Assembly (NCBI RefSeq): GCF_003438075.1
Contig: NZ_QSTA01000015.1
Coordinates: 1 to 26,443 of the forward strand
Length of the DNA: 26,443 bases
Direction of reading: 5' to 3'
Origin: Eubacterium sp. OM08-24
Lineage (GTDB): Bacteria; Bacillota; Clostridia; Oscillospirales; Acutalibacteraceae
Shown here: positions 1 to 7,389 of the stretch, one piece after another
How the letters are laid out: each line of letters starts with the position of its first letter
How positions within the stretch are numbered: position 1 is the stretch's first letter
The notes under the pieces: model-generated
Seen by the model: the letters and a program-made list of their open reading frames with translations, nothing else
Database searches by the model: none
What the model was told of the DNA's origin: nothing
Made by a program: the position numbers and the translations under genes

Positions 1-920
1 TTTGCTGTTTCAGAATCAAGTCTGCCCTCTCTGCTCCACTTTGTCTGGAGAATTTTTGGGATACCTACTTTAGAAGCCTGTTCTGTTTTAAAGTCAGGAA
101 GACCCGCAAGAGATCTTGTGAGGTCACTGCCGCCACCTTCTGTATAACCTGCTACACCGCAACGAATCCAATCAGGACCCCACCAGTTAGCCCAGTCTTC
201 TGCATTTGTATTGTAGTCGATAAAGCTGTGATATGTTTTGTTGTTAACATTCTTATGTGAATAGTATGAGTCTTCCCAGCCCGGTGCTACTGTGCCGTAA
301 CCATACTCTGCCATATCGTAAAGTGAGTTGTAACCTGAGTGGTTCATTACGATATCCATAATAACTCTGATGCCGTGCTCGTGAGCTGTGTCAACAAGAG
401 TTTCAAACTCCTCGGCAGTACCGAAGTTTGCATCTGTCTGTGTGTAGTCGAGAACATAGTAGCCGTGGTATGAATAGTGAGCGTAACTTGGATTACCGTC
501 GCTGCCTACCACATAACCGTGTGTCTGCTCATACGGAGCGGAAATCCAGATTGCGTTTACACCGAGGTTATTGAAATAACCCTCTTCGATAGACTGTGTA
601 ACACCGGCAAAGTCGCCGCCGTGGAAGGTAGCTCTGTCATCAATGTTAGAAACAACCTTACCGCTCTGGTCAAGACCTCTGTTGTATGAGTGGTCGTTTG
701 ATGTGTTTCCGTTTCTGAAACGGTCGGTTAAGAGAAAGTAAACCGATGCATTGTCCCAAGAAAAGTTATCTTTGCTCTTTGTTGTAGAAGCAGATACTGT
801 TTCTGTAGTATCAACGGTAGCAGCACTTGCCACTGTTGAGAATGCAAAGGTTGTGCTTGACATAACGGTGCAAAGTGCAATTGCAACGCTTGTCGCTTTT
901 AGCATTCCGTGCTTGTTCAT
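1..920 (-). CDS. Secreted GH13 alpha-amylase, MalS-like (3' part outside window)
   Basis: Encodes the first 306 residues of a secreted alpha-amylase that would cleave alpha-1,4-glucan bonds of starch. I translated it by hand from the ATG at 920. AAAGGAG lies upstream of that start. Residues 1-33 form a signal peptide ending in ASA. From about residue 54 the chain follows the pattern of Escherichia coli MalS (recalled, not aligned): WDNASVYFLLTDRF (55-68), FHGGDF (99-104), WISAPYEQTHG (125-135) and YHGYY (151-155). GH13 region I is DIVMNH (189-194) and the region V-like motif is LPDFKTE (274-280). The catalytic Asp, Glu and Asp lie in regions II-IV beyond the left edge, so activity cannot be confirmed, nor can a C-terminal dockerin or starch-binding module. 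It is a monocistronic-looking gene with an AT-rich leader. GH13 membership is near certain; the MalS-type subfamily is inference. Confidence 0.93.
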   Translation of the reverse strand, partial: MNKHGMLKATSVAIALCTVMSSTTFAFSTVASAATVDTTETVSASTTKSKDNFSWDNASVYFLLTDRFRNGNTSNDHSYNRGLDQSGKVVSNIDDRATFHGGDFAGVTQSIEEGYFNNLGVNAIWISAPYEQTHGYVVGSDGNPSYAHYSYHGYYVLDYTQTDANFGTAEEFETLVDTAHEHGIRVIMDIVMNHSGYNSLYDMAEYGYGTVAPGWEDSYYSHKNVNNKTYHSFIDYNTNAEDWANWWGPDWIRCGVAGYTEGGGSDLTRSLAGLPDFKTEQASKVGIPKILQTKWSREGRLDSETA

Positions 921-952
921 TAGTTTAATTACTCCTTTCAAAATTAATTTAA

Positions 953-967
953 AGGGCAATCTGCCCT
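953..967 (-). promoter_or_regulatory. Hairpin in the amylase 5' leader
   Basis: AGGGCA and TGCCCT form a perfect 6-bp stem around a 3-nt loop, about 20 nt upstream of the amylase Shine-Dalgarno site. It could stabilise the 5' end of the mRNA or affect translation. Its function is unknown. Confidence 0.4.
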
Positions 968-993
968 ATTTTTGAATTTCTGTCATAAATAAT

Positions 994-1013
994 ATTATCA
1001 CATAATTATCACA
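994..1013. promoter_or_regulatory. Direct repeat upstream of the amylase gene (possible operator)
   Basis: ATTATCACA occurs twice, at 994-1002 and 1005-1013, 11 bp apart, which is one helical turn. The site lies about 75-95 bp upstream of the amylase start, where a promoter would be expected. Same-face direct repeats suit a response regulator or activator, but no regulator gene is nearby. I see no confident -35/-10 pair in this AT-rich stretch, and nothing else in the 921-1150 gap apart from the leader hairpin. Confidence 0.3.
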
Positions 1014-1150
1014 ATTACCATAATTTTATTAATTAAAAAATAAATACGGCAACATTTACAAATAGTTTGAGCTGTTTATGTGTATTATGCCTTATGCTTT
1101 GTAAAATTTAACGGAGCCGACTATGCTTATACAGTGCTTTATGTAAGGTC

Positions 1151-1190
1151 AAAAAAAGCAAAGGAACCCGACATAACAATCGGATTCCTT
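1151..1190 (-). terminator. Rho-independent terminator of spoVAE
   Basis: The arms at 1161-1171 and 1180-1190 pair over 11 bp. The one non-Watson-Crick pair becomes a G-U wobble on the minus-strand RNA. A T-rich run follows in the minus direction (1151-1160). Confidence 0.8.
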
Positions 1191-1203
1191 TTGAAAAAAT
1201 ATA

Positions 1204-1557
1204 TTATTTATCGCCCGACTTAGTGATTAAGCCTGCAATCAAGCCAAAGAATATTGCCGCCGCAATGCCTGCCGCCGCACTTTTTAGTCCGCCTGTAAGA
1301 ACACCGAGAGCGCCGTCTGCGGCAAGTCCCTCTTTTACACCCTGACTCATCAAAAAACCAAAGCCGCTTATAGGTACAGATGCGCCTGCGCCCGCAAACT
1401 CGGCGAAGGGTTCGTAAAGTCCGACTGCACCCAAAATCACACCTGCCACCACAAAGCCTGTAAGTATTCGGGCGGGAGTAAGTTTTGTTTTGTCAATTAA
1501 AATCTGACCGATTACGCAAATAAGTCCGCCTGTCCAAAAAGCATTTATATAATCCAT
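1204..1557 (-). CDS. spoVAE: Stage V sporulation protein AE (SpoVAE/SpoVAEb)
   Basis: Small membrane protein of the SpoVA channel, which moves calcium-dipicolinate into the forming spore and out at germination. The 117-aa length is normal for SpoVAEb. The family motifs GGLICVIGQILIDKTKLTPARIL (split here as GGLICVIGQ, 10-18, and LIDKTKLTPARIL, 20-32), FAGAGASVPISGFG and GVKEG are all visible, with about four hydrophobic segments. AGAGGA precedes the ATG. The usual spoVAC and spoVAD partners are not beside it: upstream is a divergent ABC operon and downstream a terminator and the amylase gene. A weak forespore-type promoter may lie upstream. The call is confident; why the gene is separated from its partners is not known. 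Confidence 0.93.
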   Translation of the reverse strand: MDYINAFWTGGLICVIGQILIDKTKLTPARILTGFVVAGVILGAVGLYEPFAEFAGAGASVPISGFGFLMSQGVKEGLAADGALGVLTGGLKSAAAGIAAAIFFGLIAGLITKSGDK

Positions 1558-1588
1558 AACTATTCCTCTTTATAATATTTATTACCTT

Positions 1589-1618
1589 TAGTTTTTAACC
1601 GATTAGCAAATTTTATTC
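1589..1618 (-). promoter_or_regulatory. Possible forespore sigma (SigG/SigF-like) promoter for spoVAE
   Basis: On the minus strand GAATA (1614-1618) and AAAACTA (1589-1595) are separated by 18 bp. They resemble the SigG pattern (G-AT-A near -35, CATACTA-like at -10). The match is partial in an AT-rich region and rests mainly on the identity of the downstream gene. Confidence 0.25.
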
Positions 1619-1676
1619 TGATATGTGACGAAAAAATGAAAATTTGTGTAGCAACTATAATTTTTCATAAAAAATA

Positions 1677-1705
1677 TACACAAAGCCGATTTTATATAGT
1701 ATAAT
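1677..1705 (+). promoter_or_regulatory. Probable vegetative promoter of the ABC transporter operon
   Basis: TACACA (1677-1682), a 17-bp spacer and a perfect TATAAT (1700-1705). A small hairpin with a GAAA loop (about 1724-1741) lies in the predicted leader before the AAGGAG site. Confidence 0.6.
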
Positions 1706-1783
1706 GTAAAATGTTGTATTATGGCTCTGCGAAAGCACAGAGTAAACAATACGCTTACTATTATTAAGGAGTGAACAAGTCAC

Positions 1784-2743
1784 ATGGTTGAGGTTAAAAA
1801 CCTTACAAAAAACTACGGCAACATCAGGGCTGTTGACAACATCAGCTTTACTGTTGGCGAGGGCGAAATCCTCGGATTTCTTGGCCCGAACGGTGCCGGA
1901 AAATCTACCACTATGAATATGATAACGGGGTATATTTCTTCCACATCGGGCACTGTAAAAATTGACGGAAAGGAAATTCTCGAAAATCCGAAAGAGGCTA
2001 AATCCAAAATCGGTTATCTTCCCGAAATTCCGCCGCTCTACACTGATATGTCAGTGAAAAAGTATCTTGAATTTATGTTTGACCTCAAAAAGGTCAAGCT
2101 CCCCAAAAAGGAACACATTGAAGAGGTTATGCGACTTGTTCGTATTACTGAGCAGGCAGACAGAATCATTAAAAACCTTTCAAAAGGTTATCGCCAGCGT
2201 GTAGGCTTTGCTCAGGCTTTACTCGGCAATCCGCCTGTACTTATTCTTGACGAGCCGACTGTCGGTCTTGACCCTAAGCAGATTATTGAAATCAGAAAGC
2301 TGATTAAGAGTCTCGGCAAAAAGCATACTATTATATTCTCATCTCATGTGCTGTCGGAAATCTCCGCAACCTGTGACAGAATCCTTGTTATTTCAAACGG
2401 CAAGATTGTTGCCGATGCAAAGGCAGATGAGCTTTCTTCTTCAACAGCAGGCGAGGAAAAGCTCGCACTCGTGGTTGAGGGTACTTCTTCAGACATTATT
2501 TCGGCAATCAAAAATATTCCTGCGGTTATTCGTGTAAATAAAATTTCCGATAAAAGCGGTAATTCGGCTAAATATATGGTTGAGTACGAAAATGAGCATG
2601 ACATTCGCCGTGATGTGTTCAACGCAATGTCAAGAATAAATTGCCCTATTCTCGATATGCAGTCGGGCAACGAAACACTTGAGGAAATGTTCCTCAAGCT
2701 AACTACTAACGGCAATTATGACGCAGTCGGAGGTAAAAAATAA
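1784..2743 (+). CDS. ABC transporter ATP-binding protein (GldA-like)
   Basis: Cytoplasmic ATPase of an ABC-2 type exporter. Over 319 residues I see Walker A GPNGAGKST (34-42), a Q-loop region reading YLPE (78-81), signature LSKGYRQRV (132-140), Walker B LILDEP (153-158) and the switch histidine in SSH (186-188). The LSKGY signature and LPE loop are typical of the gliding-motility/NatA-type branch. The C-terminal ~100 residues form the extra domain common in such exporters. The start follows AAGGAG with a rather long spacing of about 12 nt. The TAA overlaps the next ATG (TAATG), so translation of ATPase and permease is probably coupled. The substrate is unknown; in Bacteroidetes the GldA-F-G set serves gliding and secretion, but the homologues in Firmicutes have no settled cargo. 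Confidence 0.93.
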   Translation: MVEVKNLTKNYGNIRAVDNISFTVGEGEILGFLGPNGAGKSTTMNMITGYISSTSGTVKIDGKEILENPKEAKSKIGYLPEIPPLYTDMSVKKYLEFMFDLKKVKLPKKEHIEEVMRLVRITEQADRIIKNLSKGYRQRVGFAQALLGNPPVLILDEPTVGLDPKQIIEIRKLIKSLGKKHTIIFSSHVLSEISATCDRILVISNGKIVADAKADELSSSTAGEEKLALVVEGTSSDIISAIKNIPAVIRVNKISDKSGNSAKYMVEYENEHDIRRDVFNAMSRINCPILDMQSGNETLEEMFLKLTTNGNYDAVGGKK

Positions 2744-3447
2744 TGGTTGCAATCTTAAAGCGAGAGCTTTCTTCTTATTTTAATTCAGCCGTTGCCTATG
2801 TTGTAATGGCGGTGTATTTTCTGTTTTCGGGATTGTTTTTCAGTATGATATGTATTGAAAACGACTCCGCAAGCCTTACATATGTATTTGGCAATATGTT
2901 CATTATCATTCTTTTTGTTATTCCTATTATAACAATGAAAACCTTTTCGGAGGAAAAGCGTCAGCGCACAGACCAGGCACTTCTCACATCACCTACAAGC
3001 CTGTTTGAAATTGTAATGGGCAAGTTCCTCGGCGCATTTATCCTCTTTGCACTCTGCTCACTTATCTTTGTAGTGTATGCACTTGTAATTTCATTCTTCA
3101 CAACTCCCGACTGGGCGGTTGTACTCTGCACATACTTTGGACTTCTTCTTTTGGGCGCAGCGCTTATTGCGATTGATGTTTTCATCTCTGTTCTCACAGA
3201 AAGTATGATTATCTCTGCTGTTGCAGGTATGGGCGTAGGCTTGCTCATCTATATGCTCAGCAATCTTTCAAGCTACATTACAGTTGACTGGATTGCAACT
3301 ATTGTAAAAAAGATTGATTTTCTTACATACTACACAAACTTCACATACGGTATGCTTAACCTTACCGATATTGTATTCTTTTTGAGTGTTACGGGATTGT
3401 TCTTGTTCTTTACCGCTCGTGTACTCGAAAAAAGACGCTGGAGCTAA
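2743..3447 (+). CDS. ABC-2 type permease (GldF-like)
   Basis: Membrane subunit of the exporter. The 234 residues contain about six hydrophobic segments (roughly 15-35, 48-66, 88-112, 120-142, 150-170 and 205-226). Between segments 2 and 3 is FSEEKRQRTDQALLTSP, which matches the conserved cytoplasmic motif of GldF and related ABC-2 permeases (F-EEK---T---LLT-P). It ends with a basic tail EKRRWS. The ATG overlaps the stop codon of the ATPase gene by one base and the next gene starts 14 nt downstream behind AAGGAGG, so the genes form one operon. Confident as a permease, not as to substrate. Confidence 0.92.
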   Translation: MVAILKRELSSYFNSAVAYVVMAVYFLFSGLFFSMICIENDSASLTYVFGNMFIIILFVIPIITMKTFSEEKRQRTDQALLTSPTSLFEIVMGKFLGAFILFALCSLIFVVYALVISFFTTPDWAVVLCTYFGLLLLGAALIAIDVFISVLTESMIISAVAGMGVGLLIYMLSNLSSYITVDWIATIVKKIDFLTYYTNFTYGMLNLTDIVFFLSVTGLFLFFTARVLEKRRWS

Positions 3448-3461
3448 GGAGGTAAAGAGCA

Positions 3462-5048
3462 ATGAGCGAATTTAAAAAAGACACTGCGGCAGAAAACACT
3501 GCCGAGGTAAAAAACGAAAATGCCGATGCTAAATCGACAAATCCGAAAAAAGCCGACAAACCTAAGAAAGACAAGAAAAAAGGCGGATTAAAGGCTTTCT
3601 TAAAATCAAGAAAAGCACGCCACGGCTCGGTTGCGATTGCCGTAGTAGCGGTTGTAATCGCACTTGTGGTTGTTCTCAATATTATAGTTTCACTACTCGT
3701 AAACAGATTCCCGAATATGGTAATCGACTTTACAAAGGAGTCTTCTTTTGCACTTGAAAACGACACCGTAGACTATGTATCTCATATTGACAAGGACATT
3801 ACAATTACAGTTCTTGCCACAGAGGAAAAGTTTGAGGCGTCGGGCAACTACTACATTCAGGCTAACAAGCTCCTTGAAAAAATGGAGAGTGCCTCAAACG
3901 GCAAAATCAAGCTCAAGTATGTTGACCTTTCAAGCAACCCGTCAATCGCACAGAAATACACAGATGCAGACTGGACAAAGAACTCAAATATGATGATTGT
4001 TGAGTGCGGCGACCAGTACAGAGTGCTTACTATTGACGATTGCTTTGAATACGACAAGAATTACTACGCACAGTACGGCTCTTACTATGTAACATCTTCA
4101 CTTGTAGAGCAGGGTGTTGTTACAGCTATCCTCAATGTTACCACAGACGACAAGGTAATTGTTGATATGATTACAGGTAATCAGGAGCAGGACAGCACAG
4201 CTATCAAAACACTTCTTCAAAACAACGCATATCAGGTAAACGAGGTTACTCTTGCAACAGGCGACCTCGACAATGATGCCAAGTTTGCTATTCTCTATGC
4301 GCCGTCGGTTGACCTTGACGAGGGCGCAGTGGAAAAGCTTTCAAAGTGGCTCGACAATGATGGCAAGTACGGCAGAAACCTTATTTACATTCCTACCGAA
4401 AACAGCATTGAAACTCCGAACCTTGACAGTCTCTTAAACGAGTGGGGTATGCAGGTAAATGACGGCTATGTATATGAAACAAGCACAGACCGCCTTGTAA
4501 GCAACACCTCGCCGTTCATCTTCACTGTTGACTACACAGACTACTACACAAAAGGACTTAAAAATCCTAACATTCCTGTTGTTACACTCTTCTCAAGAGC
4601 TATCACACTTTCAGACACAAGTGTGGCACACGCACTTCTTACAACTTCAAATTCGGCAGGTATTCGTCCTACTGATGCTGACGAAAATTGGAACTACAAG
4701 GACAATCTCACAAACGAGGCTGTAAACATAGCCGCCGAGGGTGTTAAGTCAAACACAGACAATTCTTCTTCAAAGGTAGTTGTATTCGGTTCATACTCAA
4801 TGTTTACTTCAGACATTATGTCTTACAACAGCTTTAACAACTCAGGCTACCTTATGAACACAATCAACACCCTTGCAAACAAGGATGACGCAGGCATTAC
4901 CATTGAGAGCAAGTCAATGAACAATGCAGAGCTTGGCATTACAGACGCTACAACAAAGAACACTCTCTTTGTAATATTTGTTGTATTAGTTCCTGTTGCC
5001 GTACTTGTAACAGGCATTGTAATGTGGCTGCGCAGGAGGAATAAATAA
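3462..5048 (+). CDS. GldG-like ABC transporter auxiliary protein
   Basis: Membrane-anchored auxiliary subunit found with GldA/GldF-type transporters (ABC_transp_aux / GldG family). The first ~50 residues are lysine-rich and cytoplasmic. A transmembrane helix follows at about 55-78 (VAIAVVAVVIALVVVLNIIV). A large extracytoplasmic domain of about 420 residues comes next, and a second helix near 503-523 ends in the basic WLRRRNK. The ectodomain begins with DFTKESSFALENDTVDYV, as in GldG where the family motif is D-T----y-Ls. A good AAGGAGG site precedes the ATG. The stop overlaps the next start (AATAATG). The family has no known enzymatic role; it may present substrate to the permease or act on the envelope. 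Confidence 0.85.
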   Translation: MSEFKKDTAAENTAEVKNENADAKSTNPKKADKPKKDKKKGGLKAFLKSRKARHGSVAIAVVAVVIALVVVLNIIVSLLVNRFPNMVIDFTKESSFALENDTVDYVSHIDKDITITVLATEEKFEASGNYYIQANKLLEKMESASNGKIKLKYVDLSSNPSIAQKYTDADWTKNSNMMIVECGDQYRVLTIDDCFEYDKNYYAQYGSYYVTSSLVEQGVVTAILNVTTDDKVIVDMITGNQEQDSTAIKTLLQNNAYQVNEVTLATGDLDNDAKFAILYAPSVDLDEGAVEKLSKWLDNDGKYGRNLIYIPTENSIETPNLDSLLNEWGMQVNDGYVYETSTDRLVSNTSPFIFTVDYTDYYTKGLKNPNIPVVTLFSRAITLSDTSVAHALLTTSNSAGIRPTDADENWNYKDNLTNEAVNIAAEGVKSNTDNSSSKVVVFGSYSMFTSDIMSYNSFNNSGYLMNTINTLANKDDAGITIESKSMNNAELGITDATTKNTLFVIFVVLVPVAVLVTGIVMWLRRRNK

Positions 5049-6598
5049 TGAAAAAGAATGTAAAACTTCTCATCATCATTGCTATTGCGGCGGTAGTGCT
5101 TGTAGGCGTTATGCTGCTGCTCATATTCCTGCCAAAAGCGGGTGACGATGCCGATCCGATGGACAGCATTGATAAGGGTATTGATATGTCAACCTCGGTT
5201 GATGAAAACGGAATGCACCAGGCAAAAATCAATACCAACGATAAGGGCGAAATTGAAAACAACAGCTACGGCACATTGCTTGAATATGTACCGGCAAAAA
5301 TTTCAACAATCAATGTTGAAAACACCTCCGGCACAATGGAAATAAAGTCTGAAACTCCGGTTGACGATAACGGCAAAACAGAAAAAACCGTATATACACT
5401 TGTAGGATTTGAGGACTTCTCATTGCAGACAGGATTTCCTGATGCAATCGCAAACGATGCGGCGGCGCTTGACTTCAGCAAGGTAATAAGCCTTGATGGC
5501 GCAAAGGCATCAGAATGCGGTTTTGACAGTCCAAAGGCAACAGTTCTCGTTACCTACACAGACAATACAAAGGCAAAAATTATTGTGGGCGGTGACGCAC
5601 CGTCATCGGCAGGAACATATGTAAAGTTTGGCACATCCGACACAATCTACCTTGTAGGGAGTGACGCAGTCGATTCGTTCTCATACAGCCTTACAGATAT
5701 GTTCTCAAAGGCAATTAACGACGCAGCATCAAACACAGATAATTCGCAGTACAGCAAAATTACACTTTCGGGCAAGAACTTCCCACAAAGTGTAGTGCTT
5801 GAACCTAACAATGACGGCAAAAACTCGGCAACAACAGTTATCACATCACCTAAAAAGACCTATGCAAACGAAGATGCAAGCAGTAAGGTTTCGGGTGCAA
5901 TCAGAGGCTTGTTTGCCGAATCTGTAAAAATGGTAAATCCGTCAGACGCACAGCTCAAGGAGCTTGGACTCAGCGACCCGTATGCAGCTATTGAGGCGGT
6001 ATATCCCGACACAACAGTAAGCCTTATTGCATCTAAGCCTGACAGCTCAGGCAAAGTAAACATTATGCCAAAGGGCGGAAAAGTTGTATATACAATGGCA
6101 TCTGCAAATCTTCCATGGGTAGATATGAGCTACGAAAAGCTCACTTCGGAGTATGTACTTCACCCACTTATGTCGGCGGTATCAACCCTTACAATTAATA
6201 ACGGTTCTGACACTTATACATTTGATATAAGTACAAAGGAAACCACCACAACAAACGAGGACGGCGAGGAGTCAACCTCAACTACTACCACAGTAGTATA
6301 TAAGGATAACGAGCTTAACTCATCGTACTTCTCAACATTCTTCCAGAACCTCACATTGCTTACAAAGAGCGACACAACGGCCGACAAGCCAAGCGGCAAC
6401 GCAGTATTTACCGCCGAATATAAATATTCAGACGGCAGTACAGATACCGTTAAATTCTATAATGCAGACGGAAACAAATATCTTGCAGAGGTAAACGGCG
6501 AAAGCGTAGGACACCTTTACAAGACAAATCCAAGCAAGCTGATAGAACAGGTTAAAACAGTTGCAAATAATAAAGAAGTTACAGACTTTGCGGCATAA
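5048..6598 (+). CDS. DUF4340 family membrane-anchored protein
   Basis: Fourth gene of the ABC operon, 516 aa. A single N-terminal helix (about 5-29) is followed by an extracytoplasmic region. This contains two DUF4340-like beta-rich segments, including GFEDFSLQTGFPDAIANDAAALDFSKV (here cited as residues about 118-144) and repeats of the form 'ECGFDSPKATVLVTY' and 'ELGLSDPYAAIEAVY'. These LGL-DP phrases are the hallmark of DUF4340. A low-complexity Thr/Glu stretch sits near residues 397-418. DUF4340 proteins regularly follow GldG homologues, which fits the gene order here. The function is unknown; a role in assembling or gating the exporter outside the membrane is inference. Confidence 0.85.
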   Translation: MKKNVKLLIIIAIAAVVLVGVMLLLIFLPKAGDDADPMDSIDKGIDMSTSVDENGMHQAKINTNDKGEIENNSYGTLLEYVPAKISTINVENTSGTMEIKSETPVDDNGKTEKTVYTLVGFEDFSLQTGFPDAIANDAAALDFSKVISLDGAKASECGFDSPKATVLVTYTDNTKAKIIVGGDAPSSAGTYVKFGTSDTIYLVGSDAVDSFSYSLTDMFSKAINDAASNTDNSQYSKITLSGKNFPQSVVLEPNNDGKNSATTVITSPKKTYANEDASSKVSGAIRGLFAESVKMVNPSDAQLKELGLSDPYAAIEAVYPDTTVSLIASKPDSSGKVNIMPKGGKVVYTMASANLPWVDMSYEKLTSEYVLHPLMSAVSTLTINNGSDTYTFDISTKETTTTNEDGEESTSTTTTVVYKDNELNSSYFSTFFQNLTLLTKSDTTADKPSGNAVFTAEYKYSDGSTDTVKFYNADGNKYLAEVNGESVGHLYKTNPSKLIEQVKTVANNKEVTDFAA

Positions 6599-6626
6599 TT
6601 AACCTAACTTAATTAATAATTAATTT

Positions 6627-6668
6627 AAACCTGCCCGATTCAGTTAATTCTGACTCGGGCAGGTTTTT
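6627..6668 (+). terminator. Strong rho-independent terminator of the ABC operon
   Basis: A 12-bp perfect stem (6627-6638 with 6655-6666) with further inner TCAG/CTGA pairing is followed by TTTTTGTTT. It lies 28 nt after the operon stop codon. Confidence 0.93.
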
Positions 6669-6692
6669 GTTTAGCACACAAAGTTTAGTTTA

Positions 6693-6755
6693 ATGAATTT
6701 AAAATTCAGGTCAAGCCTTTTTAAAGGCTTGCGGGTTTGGGCAGAGCCCATAAAA
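6693..6755 (+). repeat. Left arm, copy A of the hairpin repeat family
   Basis: Contains the hairpin CAAGCCTTT-TT-AAAGGCTTG (6712-6731), then GCGGGTTTGGGC and a second short hairpin TGGGC-AGA-GCCCA (6738-6750). The G-C pair in the stem is swapped to C-G in copy B, which supports pairing in the molecule. Confidence 0.75.
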
Positions 6756-6781
6756 AGTTTCTCTTACATCAAATTATCGGG

Positions 6782-6804
6782 CGCAAACAGCTTTGCTGTT
6801 TGCG
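6782..6804. repeat. Internal perfect hairpin 1
   Basis: CGCAAACAGC and GCTGTTTGCG form a 10-bp perfect stem around a TTT loop inside the inverted-repeat element. Confidence 0.7.
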
Positions 6805-6864
6805 TGCTAAGACAATGTTTTGAAAACAGGCGATAGCCTTAAAAAGGGGAATAGATAAAATAAT

Positions 6865-6893
6865 GTGCCGTCATTGCGTAGCAATGACGGCAC
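6865..6893. repeat. Internal perfect hairpin 2
   Basis: GTGCCGTCATTGC and GCAATGACGGCAC form a 13-bp perfect stem around a GTA loop, the longest perfect palindrome in the window. CGTCATTGC/GCAATGACG palindromes recur as intergenic repeats in many bacteria, so this may be a short repeat unit that entered the larger element. Confidence 0.75.
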
Positions 6894-7002
6894 AAATTAT
6901 AGGGAGTATCTTTTCTATGTTGCTGTCGCATTGGCATTAACATAATGGTGATAGCCTAAAAATGCGATAGCAATAAAGGAAAAGCAACGCTACTGCGACT
7001 AC

Positions 7003-7030
7003 TAATTTGCCACTTATTAAGGGCAAATTA
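7003..7030. repeat. Internal hairpin 3
   Basis: TAATTTGCC (7003-7011) pairs with GGCAAATTA (7022-7030) around a 10-nt loop. Confidence 0.6.
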
Positions 7031-7225
7031 GCCACACACGCAAACTTTTACATCCTTTAAAATATCTTTTCTCTACTGATACTCAGGTGTAACTTTCTTG
7101 CTCTCTGCCACTCATTAGTCTTAACTTTTGTTTTCTAATAAAGTCTTGAGTAATATAAAGTTTAGTTATCCTATGATATAAATTCAACTGTTTGTTTTTT
7201 ATTAAAAATCAGTGTATTTTTATTA

Positions 7226-7288
7226 TTTTATGGGCTCTGCCCAAACCCGCAACCCTTTAAAAAGGGTTGACCTAAATTTTAGATTTAT
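7226..7288 (-). repeat. Right arm, copy B of the hairpin repeat family
   Basis: Reverse complement of copy A. Its hairpin reads CAACCCTTT-TT-AAAGGGTTG, and the following GCGGGTTTGGGCAGAGCCCA is identical to copy A. The two stem differences are compensatory. Confidence 0.75.
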
Positions 7289-7333
7289 GAATGGTTAGTC
7301 TGATTTTCCCCACCCCGTCACTGCAAAACAGCA

Positions 7334-7370
7334 AACAAAAACCCGATTATAGCCTTTGCTACAATCGGGT
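7334..7370 (-). terminator. Terminator of the sortase operon
   Basis: ACCCGATT (7341-7348) pairs with AATCGGGT (7363-7370), with an inner TAG/CTA pairing. On the minus strand the stem runs into TTTTGTTTG. It is 20 nt beyond the stop codon of the membrane protein gene. Confidence 0.9.
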
Positions 7371-7389
7371 ATCTTAATACTTTTCTAAA

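Larger units (their letters stand above)
6693..7288. repeat. Gene-free element bounded by 63-bp inverted repeats (MITE-like)
   Basis: The 791-bp gap between the ABC operon and the sortase operon contains no convincing gene. Most of it is one structured unit. The left arm (6693-6755) and right arm (7226-7288) are inverted copies differing at about five positions, and the 470 bp between them carry three further perfect hairpins. No transposase-like ORF is present, so a non-autonomous mobile element or a large structured RNA are the two readings. A shorter relative lies at 21061-21170. No clear target-site duplication is visible. Confidence 0.6.

Noticed and set aside
477..975. Two plus-strand open frames opposite the amylase gene
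   Set aside because: They lie antisense to a well-conserved GH13 coding region and have no ribosome site or family resemblance.
6693..7288. CRISPR array
   Set aside because: The repeats are two inverted copies with one core, not direct repeats with regular spacers, and no cas genes are nearby.
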